NCBI GenBank assembly: GCA_000333855.2
Contig: CM007317.1
Span: 1,214,596 to 1,278,595 of the forward strand
Origin: Endotrypanum monterogeii
Lineage: Eukaryota; Euglenozoa; Kinetoplastea; Trypanosomatida; Trypanosomatidae
Reading direction: 5' to 3'
DNA: 64,000 bases
The position numbers and the translations under genes were made by a program. Positions 27,909-39,648 of the stretch are shown here, piece after piece (position 1 is the first letter of the stretch; the number at the start of each line of letters is the position of its first letter). Under the pieces are notes generated by a model that worked only from the letters and a program-made list of their open reading frames with translations, searched no databases and was not told the origin of the DNA.

Positions 27909-30900
27909 ATGGCTGCCAGTGCGCCAATGGCGGTTCAGGAAAGGCGAGAACTAACTAATCCCCCCCCGCAAGGTCTGCTGTCCGCGCAAGGCCAGCATGA
28001 GCCTGTGCAATTGTCTGGAATTACTGCAGAGCACACATCATCCAGGGAATCGTATCCATCAGACTTCCCCAACTATGACGCCAGCGCGCGAAAGGCGACG
28101 TATGCGAAGCGTCTGCACCATGGCGAGAAGCACACGAATCCACCATCGAGTGGTGTTCAGTCTGCTGAAATGCCGCTGCGCGGGGCGGCTGATCCGCAAC
28201 GGGTGAACCGCAACCTCCCCGATGAGAACCCAATGTATGCTCACTGGATGGGAGATCGATCTCAGTACACCTTCAACATTGATCGTGGCACTTTTGCAAA
28301 CCACGAATACCGTAAAGGCTCCTTCCACGACAGGGCATTATCGGGTCGCATGCCAGGATCGATGATGATGGGTCGCGCGGGCTCCATGTTCGGTATGGGA
28401 GCCCCGCCGATGTCTATATATGGGATGGGCAGCTTGTACGGGGGAGGGTTTTCGCGCCCGGTCTCAGTGCTTGGGAGTATGTACGGTAGTCAGTATGGGA
28501 TGGGCTCCATGTACGGGATGGGTGGCCCAATAAACGTTATGGGATCTTTCTACAGCATGGGGATGCCCAGGGGCTCTATGATGTATCCGATGGGCTTGGC
28601 AGGTGGTTCAACTCGCTCAATGTACTCCATGAACGCCGACAGCCAATTCGTTCCTAACGGGTTCGGCAGCGCGTATGGGGGAGAAGCGTCTCAGAGCAAT
28701 CCGGGCAGCATAAAGCAGTACGACGGCAGCAACTACGGCATGTCCGGCATCGGTAACAGCTATGAACCGCAGGTCGGCTACGGTCCCACTGGTGTGAATG
28801 ACAAAGGTGAGGCCGTTCAATTAAACGCTGTGTCCCATGAGAATGCCTCGACAGGCGGCCCTGTCGGAGAACAGGCAAGTCGGTCGAAAGAAGTCGACCC
28901 TGCTCCCAAGTCACTGCAGGTGTCCCCTGGGATGAAGTCGAGCAGCGGTACGCATGCCTCAACAGCCGAAGCGACCAGTGCTGCGCCTGGAAAGAGCAGC
29001 GATCGCAAAAACGACGTGGCGGGCTTGCTGGTTGTTTCCGCTGGCACGAGCCAGGAGGTCCCAGTCGTGTTGCCGGGCAACCCGCCAGACGGAATGTCTG
29101 CGGAGGAGGTTCTCCGCACTGGCCCCGAAGCGCAAGCCACGGCCCTCAGAGTGAAGCGCCACAAATACTGTCGTGATTTATACAACAGCGTCAACGGTGG
29201 CCACAACGTCGCGTTGCTGATCGCGACTGACGGTACCCCAGAATCTCGCTCCATGGCAGCGGTGGTAGCGACAGAAGTGCTCGCAGAGGCGCTTTCGGAA
29301 GCGGCAGAGGCGGCTGCGCGTAACGGCGAGCTTGGGTACTACGACGCTCAGGTCTCCGCGTGTGCGCTGCCCAGTGCTACAAAGTTGATCGACTGTGTCA
29401 GCAGCAACGATGTCAAGGAAGTCGACGTTGGTTCGCACCCAGTCTTCGGTCCCGCTTTGCTGAACGTTGGCGCCGTAACAGTGCGCAACACAGTATCTGA
29501 CATGTCCCAGGCTGGCACGGCCATCGTTGCGGCGTGCGCGAAGACTGATGCCCACGTTGTTGTCGTTGAGGCTATTGTTAAACAGGTGCGACCGGCGCAG
29601 AGAGGCGACAGTCAGACAGATGTGCTGTTGTCTTCAATTTTATTTCTTATCAGCAACGTTACAAAGGAGCAAGAGGCTTTTTTCGACTGCTTGCGCAACG
29701 AGGCGTACGTCCCACCCGCCCTCGTCAAAGGTTGCATTGGCGGCGCATGCCGTACCGTGGCTGTGCTTTGCCTGCCTCACTGTACAGATCCGTCCAATGC
29801 CCAGGAAGCGCTGGCCTCGCTTCACCGCATCCGCAACACCGCTAACTCGATGCCTCGTAGTGGAAATCTCGCTCGGTTCATCAGCTTTGCCGCTGGTGAA
29901 AACGAAAAGTTGCGCCAGAGGCCAGGGATGGACGCCGCCGTGCTGGAAAAGGTGGATGCGATGCTCTTGGACGGTCACAATATGCTGGCGGATCCTCGTA
30001 ACACCCTGCCCGTAGCGTATCCACGAAGTCTGCAGCGCCCTCCTAATTCCATGAATACCCCGCAGCTCTCGTCGCGCGACCTCAACGCCCACGCCGCAGA
30101 GAAAGCGCGCGACGCGTCGAACCCAGTTCGTGTGGCTGTCATTGCAACTCCGCAAGCCAGCAACGATGTTCCACCGACGTTCAGCATTGGACCCGACGGC
30201 AATTCCATCGTAGACAACACTACCGATACGCAGGCGTCTGCGCTAGAGGTGGTAGTGCGCACGCGGGACGATTGGCGCAACGTGACGCTGGGGCAGGTGA
30301 GTGAGGTTCAAACACTGTTTGAGAACGGCAACAACACTGCCATAATTGGCGCTACCTCGCCGAGCGAGTTGAGCACATTGAGCAAGCATCCGCTGTGGCT
30401 GTCGTACAAGCGCATGGTTTCGTCCCTTCTGAGCGTGGCGACACAGAAATACAAGTCGGCCGAGGTGAGTCTCAGTGTTACTCTTCTCGGTGGCAACGAG
30501 GTACTGGCGGACTTATTGGTAGACATGGAGTCGGAAATACCGACGGTGCAGGCCCCGCGGAAGTTATCTGTAGCGTACTCTCCACTATTCGGTCCTACAG
30601 TGTACAAGGCAACCATAATCAAGCAGCCCACTCCTCTGCAGCTTGAGTCGACGATCAATGCTGCTCTGTACCACGTGCCGACGATAGCGCAGCAGCACCC
30701 TGGCAAAAAAATAGTGATTGTTGCCTCGGCTGTCATGAAGGGGGTGACTGCCACTGACGTCTACACAAGCTCGATGCTCGCAGCAAGTGCCATGGACCCG
30801 ACGTTTTTTATTGATGTCCTAGACAAGAAGCTGGATGTGCCGCATGAGCTCTTTGAATATGCATTCGGTGGTCCCTGCTGCACCTTGTTTCTTGCTCACG

Positions 30901-31547
30901 TTATCCAAGGAGACGCAAACGTAGGGAAACTGGTGGAGTTGATGAATCGACTCAACAACACACAGAACCGCAGCGTGCGAACGTGTAGCGTGAAGAAATT
31001 TATTGCGTTTGCTGAGGAGAGCCTGAGGAGAGCGGCTGACTCGGCAGCAGCAGCTGGATCGTCTGAAGAGAAGGAGACGATCTTACGCAGCAAGAGGAGC
31101 ATGGAGGTGTTCTACTTGGAGTACAAAACTCTCATCGAGGATCCCGAACATAATGACCCAAAGACGTACCGCCGAAGCGGTGGGGGCACTAGCTCCTCCA
31201 GCAATGATCGAGTGCCGTCCAACAAAGCTCGTAAAAATGCTAACAAAGGCGTTGAGAAGGGCAACGAGCGCGACAAGGCTGATGCAGACGCGCGTTCTTC
31301 GGGGAGTCACCACAGCTCTGGTCACCGTAACGCCGCGAAGGACTCCGCTACGCGTTCTCACTCTCGCGGCAAGGTTGATGCAGACGCGCGCTCTTCGGGC
31401 AGCCACCACAGCTCTGGTCGCCGTAACGCCGCGAAGGACTCCGCTACGCGTTCTCACTCTCGCGGCAAGTCTGATGCGAACGCACGAAATTCCCGGAGTC
31501 ACCACCGACCGGGTCACCGAGGGTCTTCTGCAGGTGGAAAGGGGTAA
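27909..31547 (+). CDS. Gene D: two-module kinesin-motor-like protein with basic repeat tail
   Basis: ATG 27909 is the first in-frame ATG (another follows at 27927). The 1212-residue protein has a leader of about 145 residues, a Gly/Met/Ser/Tyr head (about 148-240) with GSMYGMGG and SMYSM strings, and two modules at about 368-707 and 739-1088. Module 1 shows GGHN (430-433), SHPVFGP, DVLLSSI, GGACRT and PRSGNLARF (649-657). Module 2 shows NGNN (806-809), ADLL, YSPLFGP, DVYTSSM, VPHELFEYAFGGPCCT (compare the kinesin segment from VPYRDSK to GGN-x-[KR]T) and TCSVKKF (1025-1031). Each ends in a charged helix and a P-x-x-x-x-P-x-x-Y-like stop. P-loop and switch residues are absent. The tail (about 1089-1212) is Ser/His/Arg-rich with a 32-residue repeat and could bind acidic partners. 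Function is unknown; a scaffold role is inferred. Confidence 0.92.
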   Translation: MAASAPMAVQERRELTNPPPQGLLSAQGQHEPVQLSGITAEHTSSRESYPSDFPNYDASARKATYAKRLHHGEKHTNPPSSGVQSAEMPLRGAADPQRVNRNLPDENPMYAHWMGDRSQYTFNIDRGTFANHEYRKGSFHDRALSGRMPGSMMMGRAGSMFGMGAPPMSIYGMGSLYGGGFSRPVSVLGSMYGSQYGMGSMYGMGGPINVMGSFYSMGMPRGSMMYPMGLAGGSTRSMYSMNADSQFVPNGFGSAYGGEASQSNPGSIKQYDGSNYGMSGIGNSYEPQVGYGPTGVNDKGEAVQLNAVSHENASTGGPVGEQASRSKEVDPAPKSLQVSPGMKSSSGTHASTAEATSAAPGKSSDRKNDVAGLLVVSAGTSQEVPVVLPGNPPDGMSAEEVLRTGPEAQATALRVKRHKYCRDLYNSVNGGHNVALLIATDGTPESRSMAAVVATEVLAEALSEAAEAAARNGELGYYDAQVSACALPSATKLIDCVSSNDVKEVDVGSHPVFGPALLNVGAVTVRNTVSDMSQAGTAIVAACAKTDAHVVVVEAIVKQVRPAQRGDSQTDVLLSSILFLISNVTKEQEAFFDCLRNEAYVPPALVKGCIGGACRTVAVLCLPHCTDPSNAQEALASLHRIRNTANSMPRSGNLARFISFAAGENEKLRQRPGMDAAVLEKVDAMLLDGHNMLADPRNTLPVAYPRSLQRPPNSMNTPQLSSRDLNAHAAEKARDASNPVRVAVIATPQASNDVPPTFSIGPDGNSIVDNTTDTQASALEVVVRTRDDWRNVTLGQVSEVQTLFENGNNTAIIGATSPSELSTLSKHPLWLSYKRMVSSLLSVATQKYKSAEVSLSVTLLGGNEVLADLLVDMESEIPTVQAPRKLSVAYSPLFGPTVYKATIIKQPTPLQLESTINAALYHVPTIAQQHPGKKIVIVASAVMKGVTATDVYTSSMLAASAMDPTFFIDVLDKKLDVPHELFEYAFGGPCCTLFLAHVIQGDANVGKLVELMNRLNNTQNRSVRTCSVKKFIAFAEESLRRAADSAAAAGSSEEKETILRSKRSMEVFYLEYKTLIEDPEHNDPKTYRRSGGGTSSSSNDRVPSNKARKNANKGVEKGNERDKADADARSSGSHHSSGHRNAAKDSATRSHSRGKVDADARSSGSHHSSGRRNAAKDSATRSHSRGKSDANARNSRSHHRPGHRGSSAGGKG
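31279..31540 (+). repeat. 96-bp coding repeat in the tail of gene D
   Basis: Two close copies and a third diverged copy with a period of exactly 96 bases (GATG words at 31281, 31377 and 31473). Each encodes 32 residues running DADARSSGSHHSSGHRN to SATRSHSRGK. The third copy is mutated and shortened at its 3' end. Confidence 0.9.
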
Positions 31548-34500
31548 CTGCCCGTGTTTGTGGAGTGTGAGCACGGAGGTGTTTGTGTCGGCAGCACGCA
31601 GCGGGGCACACAACAACTGAGAGCGTCGGTAAGACGAGGAAAACCGGTTAGCACTGCGCTGTGTGATCCTTGAGTCTTCTGTCCGATCCCCTCCCTCCTT
31701 CCTTTCCCGCTCACCCTGACATATACCCAACTATTCGCTGTCGGTAACACCGTTGTGCGCACCTGTGGCGTGCAATGACACTTTTCTACCTGTTCATTTG
31801 CTACTGTGTTTTCATTCATACAGTTTAGCGTACTGGAGGGGAGGGGGGGGGCGGCGGTGCACGACCTTCTCCGTAACCCAACATAGTCTCGATATTTCCT
31901 CTACCGGTTGCTCTCAGGCATGCGCGTTGGTGGATATATAGACTTGTCGAGTGTAGCGCTCTGCTCTGTAACGTGAACTCCCTCCACGACACGCGGTTCG
32001 GGCAAGAGCAATCGTATCTCTCCCATTTTTTTTTTTTTTTGGGGGGGGGGGTTGGCAAAAAAAAGTATAGATTGTCGTGTACTGAATACTGATAAGGTCT
32101 TTGCCGCTCGTTTTTGAGAGATGATCGATTGTGTGTGCGAGCGTGTGTGTATGTTTCGGTCCATCTTGATTTTTTACTACTGCACGAAGATGACACTGGT
32201 GTGTATCCGTCTGCTTTTTTTTTTTGCAGGTCCTCTATCGCTACATGTCTCCGGTCTGATAAGCTTCTGAGAATCCTTTTTTATGTTTTTTTTTCTTCTC
32301 TTCGAGTGTCATCATGACCCTACACATTCCGAATAAAGATATTATTCACTCTTCTCGTTTCTTGTGTCGTGTCTTTTCACAGATGAGCCGTTCCGCATGT
32401 GTACAGATTTTTGTTTTTCTGTTGATGTTTTTTCCTTTTTTGTGTCAAGATTTACAAGCTGATGTTCAGCTTATTATTATTATTATTCGATGCCTTTTTT
32501 GAAGGAAACTTGGATAAGCTGCTTGCACGTTTCCTTTCACCATCTTTTCTCTCTCCACAACCATGTGCTGCGGAGGCGCTTCAGCCACAAGCGACCGACT
32601 ATCTAAGTCGATCAACCTGTAGAGATTCACACACACACACACACACACATACCAAAGTAAGTGCATTCAAGAGGGACAAAAAAATTATGTGCAATGTAGT
32701 GAATATAGCACCCGCTCCTTTCTCCGAGGACGCAGTCGCCGATCGAGCACACTATCTGTTACGCGCATGCACCAATAATATATATATATATATATATATG
32801 TCTGTGTTATCGTGTTGGCAGTGTATATATATTTTTTCAAAAATTAGTTTTAATTTTATGTCGCATGCGCTGTCGTCGCTTCTGATCTTGTGACTTTCCT
32901 TTCTCCGCCTTTTTTTTTCTTGTGGGTGTCTCGGTTTTCGAGCCGCCGCGACGGTGCAATAACGGGGCGGCAAGGTACATCGAGCTCATTTTTTCTGCTT
33001 ACGTATTTACATCAATTGTGTGTTTGGTGCTCACAGATGAATTTACGGTGTACAGATGCCTATCTTGTCATCATTTCTGCGCCATGTGATTGCTGAGGTA
33101 GCTGTGGTTCCATTTGTTCGGATAAACGCCTCCAAAGACTTTGACTCCTATTAGCACGCTGTGTGATTCTCGGGCGTCTAGAGACGTACGCTTTCCGGGG
33201 AATGCGTGTTTCCTTGATGTGAGTAGAATTCCAAAAAAAAAATTATATATATATTTTCCCACTGTGACGGATATTACCATCATGACATGCGTCTCGATAA
33301 TTATCGCAATAGAGGACAAAAAGAGATACGACAGTTTTTTTTTGTATTTTATACGGTGGGTCTGATTTTCCTCAGCTTGCTTTTATTTTTTGCTTACCTT
33401 GGCTATTTTTTTGTTGTTCTTCTCACCTACTGCGCTGGGAGATGTCTGCCGCGTGTCGTCCTTTCTACCGCATTTGGTTTTGGCCTTTTTTTTTCCATTC
33501 ATTCTATTGCGGCTCATGTGAACAGATATCTTTTTTTCTGCAAAGCCGGGTAGGCGTTGCTCCTCCTTCTGGTCGCTTTTATTGTTCTCGTATCGTTTCT
33601 CCAATCCCCCTTCTCGATTCCCTCTCGACCCCTTGTTCTCATCGGTTTTTTTTTCTTTTGCGAGATTAGTGTGCCCTTCCTTCCCGTCTTGACAGGGTGC
33701 GGGATGCGCTGATGCCTGTGCGTGTGTGCGTAGAAAGGAATGAGAAAAGAGGAATAAAAGAGAGAGCAGACGAAAGAGGTGATGTATTGTAGCATGGGCT
33801 CGCTTGAGAGCCCTCATTTTTTTTTGCCTTTCTCCACCAAACGTTCAAACACAAAGTGCAGCCTGTATGCTTTCCCCCCCTCTTTTTTTAAATCTCGCTC
33901 GATCATACTTGCGGAATGCCATCCCGGTGTATAATCAGTAACCTCAAGGCATTTCAGGAGTGGGAACTGTAATGCCCAAAATAGAGATTCACGATGACGC
34001 CCACAGATGCGGACATACGGAGGTTTGAAGACTGAGTTTTATTCCCACGAAGCAGAGATGAGCCGCACAATAACCTGCTGAGGTTTAGGTTATTTTGAAA
34101 TGTTCTCTCTTTGGACACACCCACCCACCCACACACACACATACACACACACACAATCAGCACACAGGCATAAACTCCTAAGAAGTTGTGCATCGTGGGA
34201 GAGGCACATAGAGTGATCCCGTTCTACGGGTGCATGCGATCTTTATCTTTTACAACTATTCTGTGTGTGTGTGCATTGTCGCATTTCACTAAATGACGTT
34301 TATTTATTATCTTTCTTCACGTGTTCCCGTGCCATGATCTATTTTGTCTCATTGTGTTACGTTTTATTTGCTCACATTCATATGTTGACACACACGCGCT
34401 TGAAATTCCTCGAGGAGGGATTTTCGGTCCCTCTCCCCCCCAAAAAACGTCTGCGTCTATTTCCATACATATGTATATAAATGATGTTATATATATATTC

Positions 34501-35346
34501 TTCAATTGCCCGTGAAAAGTGTAGAGATCAACGACTAGCGTGTGCTGTGACGCCTCTCTGCTATCTCTTTCCCTCGGGGATAGAAAAGTAAACCAGTCTC
34601 ATCCGTGAAGAAATGCTGAGCTCCTTTTTTTTTTTTTTGATGAGTTCGCAAAGAACACCTCATATTTTTTTGTGAAAGGGAGGGACGCCAGGGCGCGACA
34701 CGATCGGGAATCGATCGATTATTCTTTCTTGTATTCCCTTGAGGCGAAGTATATGTACCTCAATCTTTTTTTTTTTCGCGAGATTCATTCTCACGAGCAG
34801 ATGGCCAGGGAGGTCTCTTCATTACCACTCTCTTCACCCCACCCCCTCGTAATGCCACTGCTATTCTCTCCAGTAGTGCGCCTAGGTCATGTGAATTTCT
34901 TCATTACTTCACCCTTGCAGGCAGGAGGGTTGGAAAAGGCGATGACAACGCACTGACTTCAGAAAACAGACATTGCCCATGACAGCAGCAATTTTTTTTT
35001 TTGGATAAGGGCCACTTGGTATGTACCAGTGCGATCTTGACGTGAGTGACACGACAGGGCAGGTGTACCTGTGTGGAATTTACGAAAGACGACGTGTGGT
35101 CGTGCTGATAAATTCACTGTAAAGCTCTTCGCATGCCCTACTTCTTTTTTGCTTACTTTGACGGTGTTGCGGAGAAAGAACACATGTGAATGCGAAACAA
35201 CCGTGCTGTGGTGGAATCTTTCTTTTGATTCTTTCTTGTACGAAGCACCCCTTTTCTCCACAGTCTTTTGATTTTCTGTGGGTCGTCCTCATCTCTGTAT
35301 CTTCAGTGATGCCTCCTGCTGCTTTTTTGCTTGCGTGTGAGTCTCT

Positions 35347-35384
<38 letters not shown>

Positions 35385-37194
35385 CAACACAGGCCTTCTT
35401 TTGTTTCCCTGTTCCATGAGATTCTGGTGGATGGGGTCATTAGCGTCTGTGCGTCTTTCTCGCACCAGTTTATATCACCCCCTTTGTCGCCTGTTCCTCA
35501 GCAGGTTTATGTGTATTTTCATTTTTTTTTCCCCTCCTCTCTTCTTCGCCTCTTCCTCTTGTTTGAACTCGCTTTTTCATTCATGTCGTCTCCCCCACAC
35601 TTCTCTCATGTCCTCCTCCCAGTGATGAAGGGCGAGGTGTTTACGTTTTTTTTTTTCCGGTGAGCGTGTGCGATAGGAGGAGTGAGTTGGTGACTCTAGT
35701 GTAGGTCGTTGTGTAACGGTTGATAGCTGCGCATTCCGTATCGGGTAATATTTCTGCTTTTGTGTTGTTGCGTTGCTCAGGTCGACAACATTGAGAGGGG
35801 TATGCGTGTACGCGGGGGCATGCTTAGGTCGGGGTATATTCTTCTTCCTCCAATTGTCTTTTTTTTTTTTCCAACTCCCCCTCCCACTGTCGACAGGTGT
35901 CTTCGTTTTTTTTTTGTTTTTCCCTTCCTGTTTATTTATTTAATACGTCTGTGTGCCTTTTTATCCCCCCCCCCCAGCGCTACCGAAGATAGAGGGAAAG
36001 TTATGAGAAGGGAAAAGCATTCTCACTCATTTGCGCTACACCCTAGCCCAGTCATCACCAAACATGTTAGACATTAGAGATTTTGGGCTCACCATTGCTA
36101 CGTTTCACAGACTGCTTGTTTCGATCTCGATCCTATGTCTTCATTTGTCTACGTCTTCAGCTCCGCGGGATTAAATGGGGGAGAGGGCAGGAGTGGCTTC
36201 GCATGGTTTGAGTGTATCCTGTATACAAATAAACTTTTTTTCGCACATGATCTGAGCCGCTCTTTCTGAAACCACCTGTCTATTCATTGCGTCATTGCAC
36301 CGGGCACTGCTCACATTCATGTAGGTGTCTTCCTCTTCCGCACTCTGTGGGCGGTCTCTGCGAGCATTAAGGAAATAAATAATGCACTGGCGGCCTGAGT
36401 GGTCACGCGCAACGCAGATGGGTTTTCCTCCGTTTCTTCTTCAACGCCCCTTCCCCCTCCCTTTCGTCCAGAGATCTCCAAAACATCGCCTGCACCACTT
36501 ACCCGTTCATACCAACTCTATTTCCAGTTCGTGTGCGTGTGTGTGTGTGTGTGTGTGAGGAGGTAGGGGGGGGAGAAGCGGGCGAGCGGTCGGGCTGCTT
36601 GTCATGGAGAGATGATTCCCTATTTCTTTATCTCCGCGCCTCTTTTATGCCACACTTTATCTGTCCACTCCTGCTGACTTCCATGCCGTTCACGTACGGC
36701 TTGCCCACGTAACGCCCTTTTCTATTGCAATTGTTTCAGAATGACACTGGATCCCTGGGAGTATAGGTTTCTTTGACATACAAAATAAGGTCCGTCCACT
36801 CATCCGTATACCCACACTGCTGCATCATCTCCACCCTCTAGCGATTTTCTTCTCATTTTCTCTTTCCACCTCCTGAGGTCATATATACATTTATATGCAG
36901 ACACGCCTGCGTAGGGAATCCTCATCGTACTTCACCCGCCACTGCTCGGGGCTTTGGGTGGTGTGAACGCTTTCCCCCCCTTCTCAACGCGGAGGCCCCT
37001 TCGGGCGACGTCAGCTAACACAGACGACGTGCTCCCCTTCACCTCCTGCAGCCCAAGTGTGCTTTCTGCGTGTAGACGCGTGAGTGTATACGTGCCTGCC
37101 AGTCGTCGCGCACGACTGCACCGTCAGTTTCTTTCAGTCTGGACTGAGCTCTTATCTACGACCCCCCACTCGTTGACTCTGTGTGTGTACATTC
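31548..37194. other. Intergenic spacer D-E
   Basis: About 5.6 kb without a credible gene. It contains G and T runs (31841-31851, 32026-32050), TTA repeats (32473-32487), (CA)n at 32627-32650, (TA)n at 32779-32799, (CA)n at 34127-34155, (GT)n at 35349-35379 and 36533-36557, and C runs near 35966-35977. A GC-richer patch at 36290-36420 holds no clear frame. Many short frames on the + strand are Phe/Ser/Leu-rich, typical of T-rich UTRs. Confidence 0.6.
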
Positions 37195-37261
37195 AGATCC
37201 CGGCCCTTCCCCCCTTATCACCTGCTTTCTTTTTCCAACCTGCACCACACCACCGGCAAGG
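37195..37261 (+). promoter_or_regulatory. Candidate splice acceptor region of gene E
   Basis: AG at 37195-37196, then a pyrimidine tract (about 37201-37240) and AG at 37259-37260, only one base before ATG 37262. If the latter were used the leader would be almost nil, so the upstream AG may be the real site. A second in-frame ATG at 37268 and a third at 37280 are alternatives. Confidence 0.35.
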
Positions 37262-38251
37262 ATGCAGATGCACAACAACATGTATTCGCAGCGGATGGAA
37301 TGGCTGATGCGTCAGCAACAGCTGCCACAAATGCAGGACAGCCGAAACGCATTCCCGTCACGTGTCTACCACTTGGAACCGTTGAATGCGAACCCGCAGT
37401 TTAGTAATGTGAATGGTGTAATGATGAGTCAGCATGCTGGTGGCGGTGTCATGGGCGGCATGTCGGCATACGGTCCGGGTCCCGTGAGGGGGAACACGCA
37501 GGACGGTTACAGCAGCTTTTTGGAAGCGGGTGTCGGCAATGGGGCTGCCTTGAGTAGTAAAGGCATACACCGCACGGGCTCGATGGGGTACGGCAACGCT
37601 GGAGTGGGTGGTCCGAACGGTGCGCCAAACGGCATAGGCGCCTCTCTTTCTGCCGGCACGGCTTGGCACAGTGCTGATCGGAGCAACGTCAATTTTCAGG
37701 AAGTGTTTAACGCCGCGGCCAACCCGCTCACGCAATATTCTGTAGCGTTGCAGGACGACGGAGAGCCACTGCTATTCCCCCCTGGAAAGATTCTTGCGCA
37801 GTATCCGACTGAATATCAACAACAGCTCGTATTCTACTACCGACTCCTGCGCCTGCAGTACCCGCAGTTGTATCAGCAGTACGTTGACTACTACTACAAA
37901 TACTATGAGCCACTCTACTACCCCCCAAACCCACCAGCACCCGTCAAAGAGGAGGTCCCCGTAAAGCCTTCGAGGAGGCCGCCACCACCGAAACCAAAGG
38001 AACCGCGAGCGGAGACACTGCCGCCGCCGCCCGTCATCTCGCCGCCCGTGTACACGTTACCGCCGCCGTCACAGCCGCCACCAGAGTTACCACCACCGAC
38101 AGAAAGCTTGCCCCGAACTGCATCCACCCTCAGTGGAGGACTTAAGCGTCAGAGTTCTTTGCGGCGTCAGAATTCGATACGCCGAAACGAGGTGAACCAA
38201 CTGAAGAACGAAGGCGGTCTAAGGCGTCTTCCGAGCATGCGAAAGGAATAG
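37262..38251 (+). CDS. Gene E: small Tyr/Pro-rich protein without the module
   Basis: The 329-residue protein is not recognised. ATG 37262 is the first in-frame ATG. It has a Gln/Met-rich start, a Gly/Met stretch (about 55-140, with GGVMGGMSAYGPG and GSMGYGNAGVGG), a Tyr/Gln/Leu-rich central segment (about 180-220) rich in YY pairs, a poly-Pro region (about 220-285; PPPP blocks and PSRRPPPPK) and a basic Arg/Ser tail with LKRQSSL, RRQNSIRR and RRLPSMRK (Ser 298, 299, 305, 325). It has no kinesin-like module. The Pro blocks suggest SH3- or profilin-like partner binding and the tail fits basophilic kinase sites; both are inferences from composition. It sits inside the family array and shares the head style and the SSL/SSF motif with genes B and F, so a partner protein or a truncated relative is plausible. 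Confidence 0.85.
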   Translation: MQMHNNMYSQRMEWLMRQQQLPQMQDSRNAFPSRVYHLEPLNANPQFSNVNGVMMSQHAGGGVMGGMSAYGPGPVRGNTQDGYSSFLEAGVGNGAALSSKGIHRTGSMGYGNAGVGGPNGAPNGIGASLSAGTAWHSADRSNVNFQEVFNAAANPLTQYSVALQDDGEPLLFPPGKILAQYPTEYQQQLVFYYRLLRLQYPQLYQQYVDYYYKYYEPLYYPPNPPAPVKEEVPVKPSRRPPPPKPKEPRAETLPPPPVISPPVYTLPPPSQPPPELPPPTESLPRTASTLSGGLKRQSSLRRQNSIRRNEVNQLKNEGGLRRLPSMRKE

Positions 38252-39387
38252 GACTCGGCCGAGGGGAAAAAAAAGGTGTTTTGAGCTGGAGAGAGATTGG
38301 CATGACTTATGAAACTGTGCAGACCGCATCGAGGGCGAGATCCATATTTATTGAGTCTGACTGACGCAAACGGAGGGTGGTACAACGACGTCTACTCGAT
38401 CGGTCGCATTTGTTGCCTCCTCCGTCGTATTTAAAAAAATGTATATAAATATATATATATACATATATATGTGTGTGTATGTGTACATATTGCGGTGTAT
38501 TCACTGTCGAAGGCTTCTAATGTTTTTTTGTTTTTTTTGACTGGATGCGATGGTGATAAGATTCCTTTCCTCTTGTGCACAAGATTTCTATGTGTCATTC
38601 ACTATGTTTTATTCATCTTTTGTTGTTCCATGTTCTCTTCTTTATTCCGGTGGGACATTCCAAGAATATTCTCCCCCTTCTCGTTTCTCTCGTGGCTATC
38701 GCGTTTTTGCGTCGTGTTGTTCTTCACACGATCAATCCGGTATTTCTATCTTCCCTTAGCGCTCGTGTTTTGTTTCCGCCTCTATTGCTCAACAGCTATG
38801 TTTTATTTCCCATATAATACTATGTATATATATATATATATATACATATATACATATAGTTTTTTTTAGTTTTTGAAGGGACTTTGATCACTTCACAATA
38901 TATGCTCTTCTTGTGATCGATTTCACATTTTTTCCTAAGATGCTTAGCACTTGGCCGTATCTTTGCCGTGTAGATAATACCACTTATTAGATTCGACCTT
39001 TTTCTTCTACCCTGCCGCTCACTTTCTCATCTGTTTACTTCCCACAAACAAGTGCTGACGCGACCTTGTCGTTTTTTTTTTTTTTACTTGTCATATGACT
39101 ACTAGTTGCTCTGTTGACTCTTACTTGATATATATATATATATATCCATATATTCTATTCTGGCCATGTATATGTGTACATGCCATTGCAGGAACGAGGA
39201 CATCTGTCTGGCCCCTTTCTCCACCTCTTTTATCACCTGACTGTCCCTGACATTTTTGTTTTCACCCTATTTTGCCTCATGTGTGGATCTTTCGTCGTTT
39301 CACTTTATTTTTTATTATTATCAAACCTATTCGTTTCCTGAATCTCTTGTACACAGACACCTGGTGAAAAAAAGATCAATCTGGAGG

Positions 39388-39648
39388 AGGAGGGGGGGCC
39401 GCTTATCACCGCGTGGTATCGGCGGAGCGTGGTGACGTGGTCCGGCTAGGGTAGCCGAGTTTTCATGGGCCTACCGCACATGCCCTCGCTATTCGGTACA
39501 ACCTGAAGGGGCCTGTGGAGAAGTCGGGGTGGTCACGGTTTAGGGGTTTCAAGGACGCCCTCATTTAATATCTAGAGCAGCAACATCATCGACGCATATG
39601 TGGGCCGGGGGAAAACAAACACAAAAATGCAACGTTCGAGGTCAATCA
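39388..39648 (+). repeat. Dispersed 0.26-kb repeat, copy 1 (forward)
   Basis: Matches the reverse complement of 55401-55659 nearly base for base: by eye I count about nine differences (seven substitutions, mostly C/T, and a single-base length change plus an A/T change) over about 255 bases, roughly 96% identity. It holds no open frame. It ends sharply at tcaatca. It could be a small retroposon (SIDER-like) or other dispersed repeat; I do not recognise the family. Confidence 0.93.
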
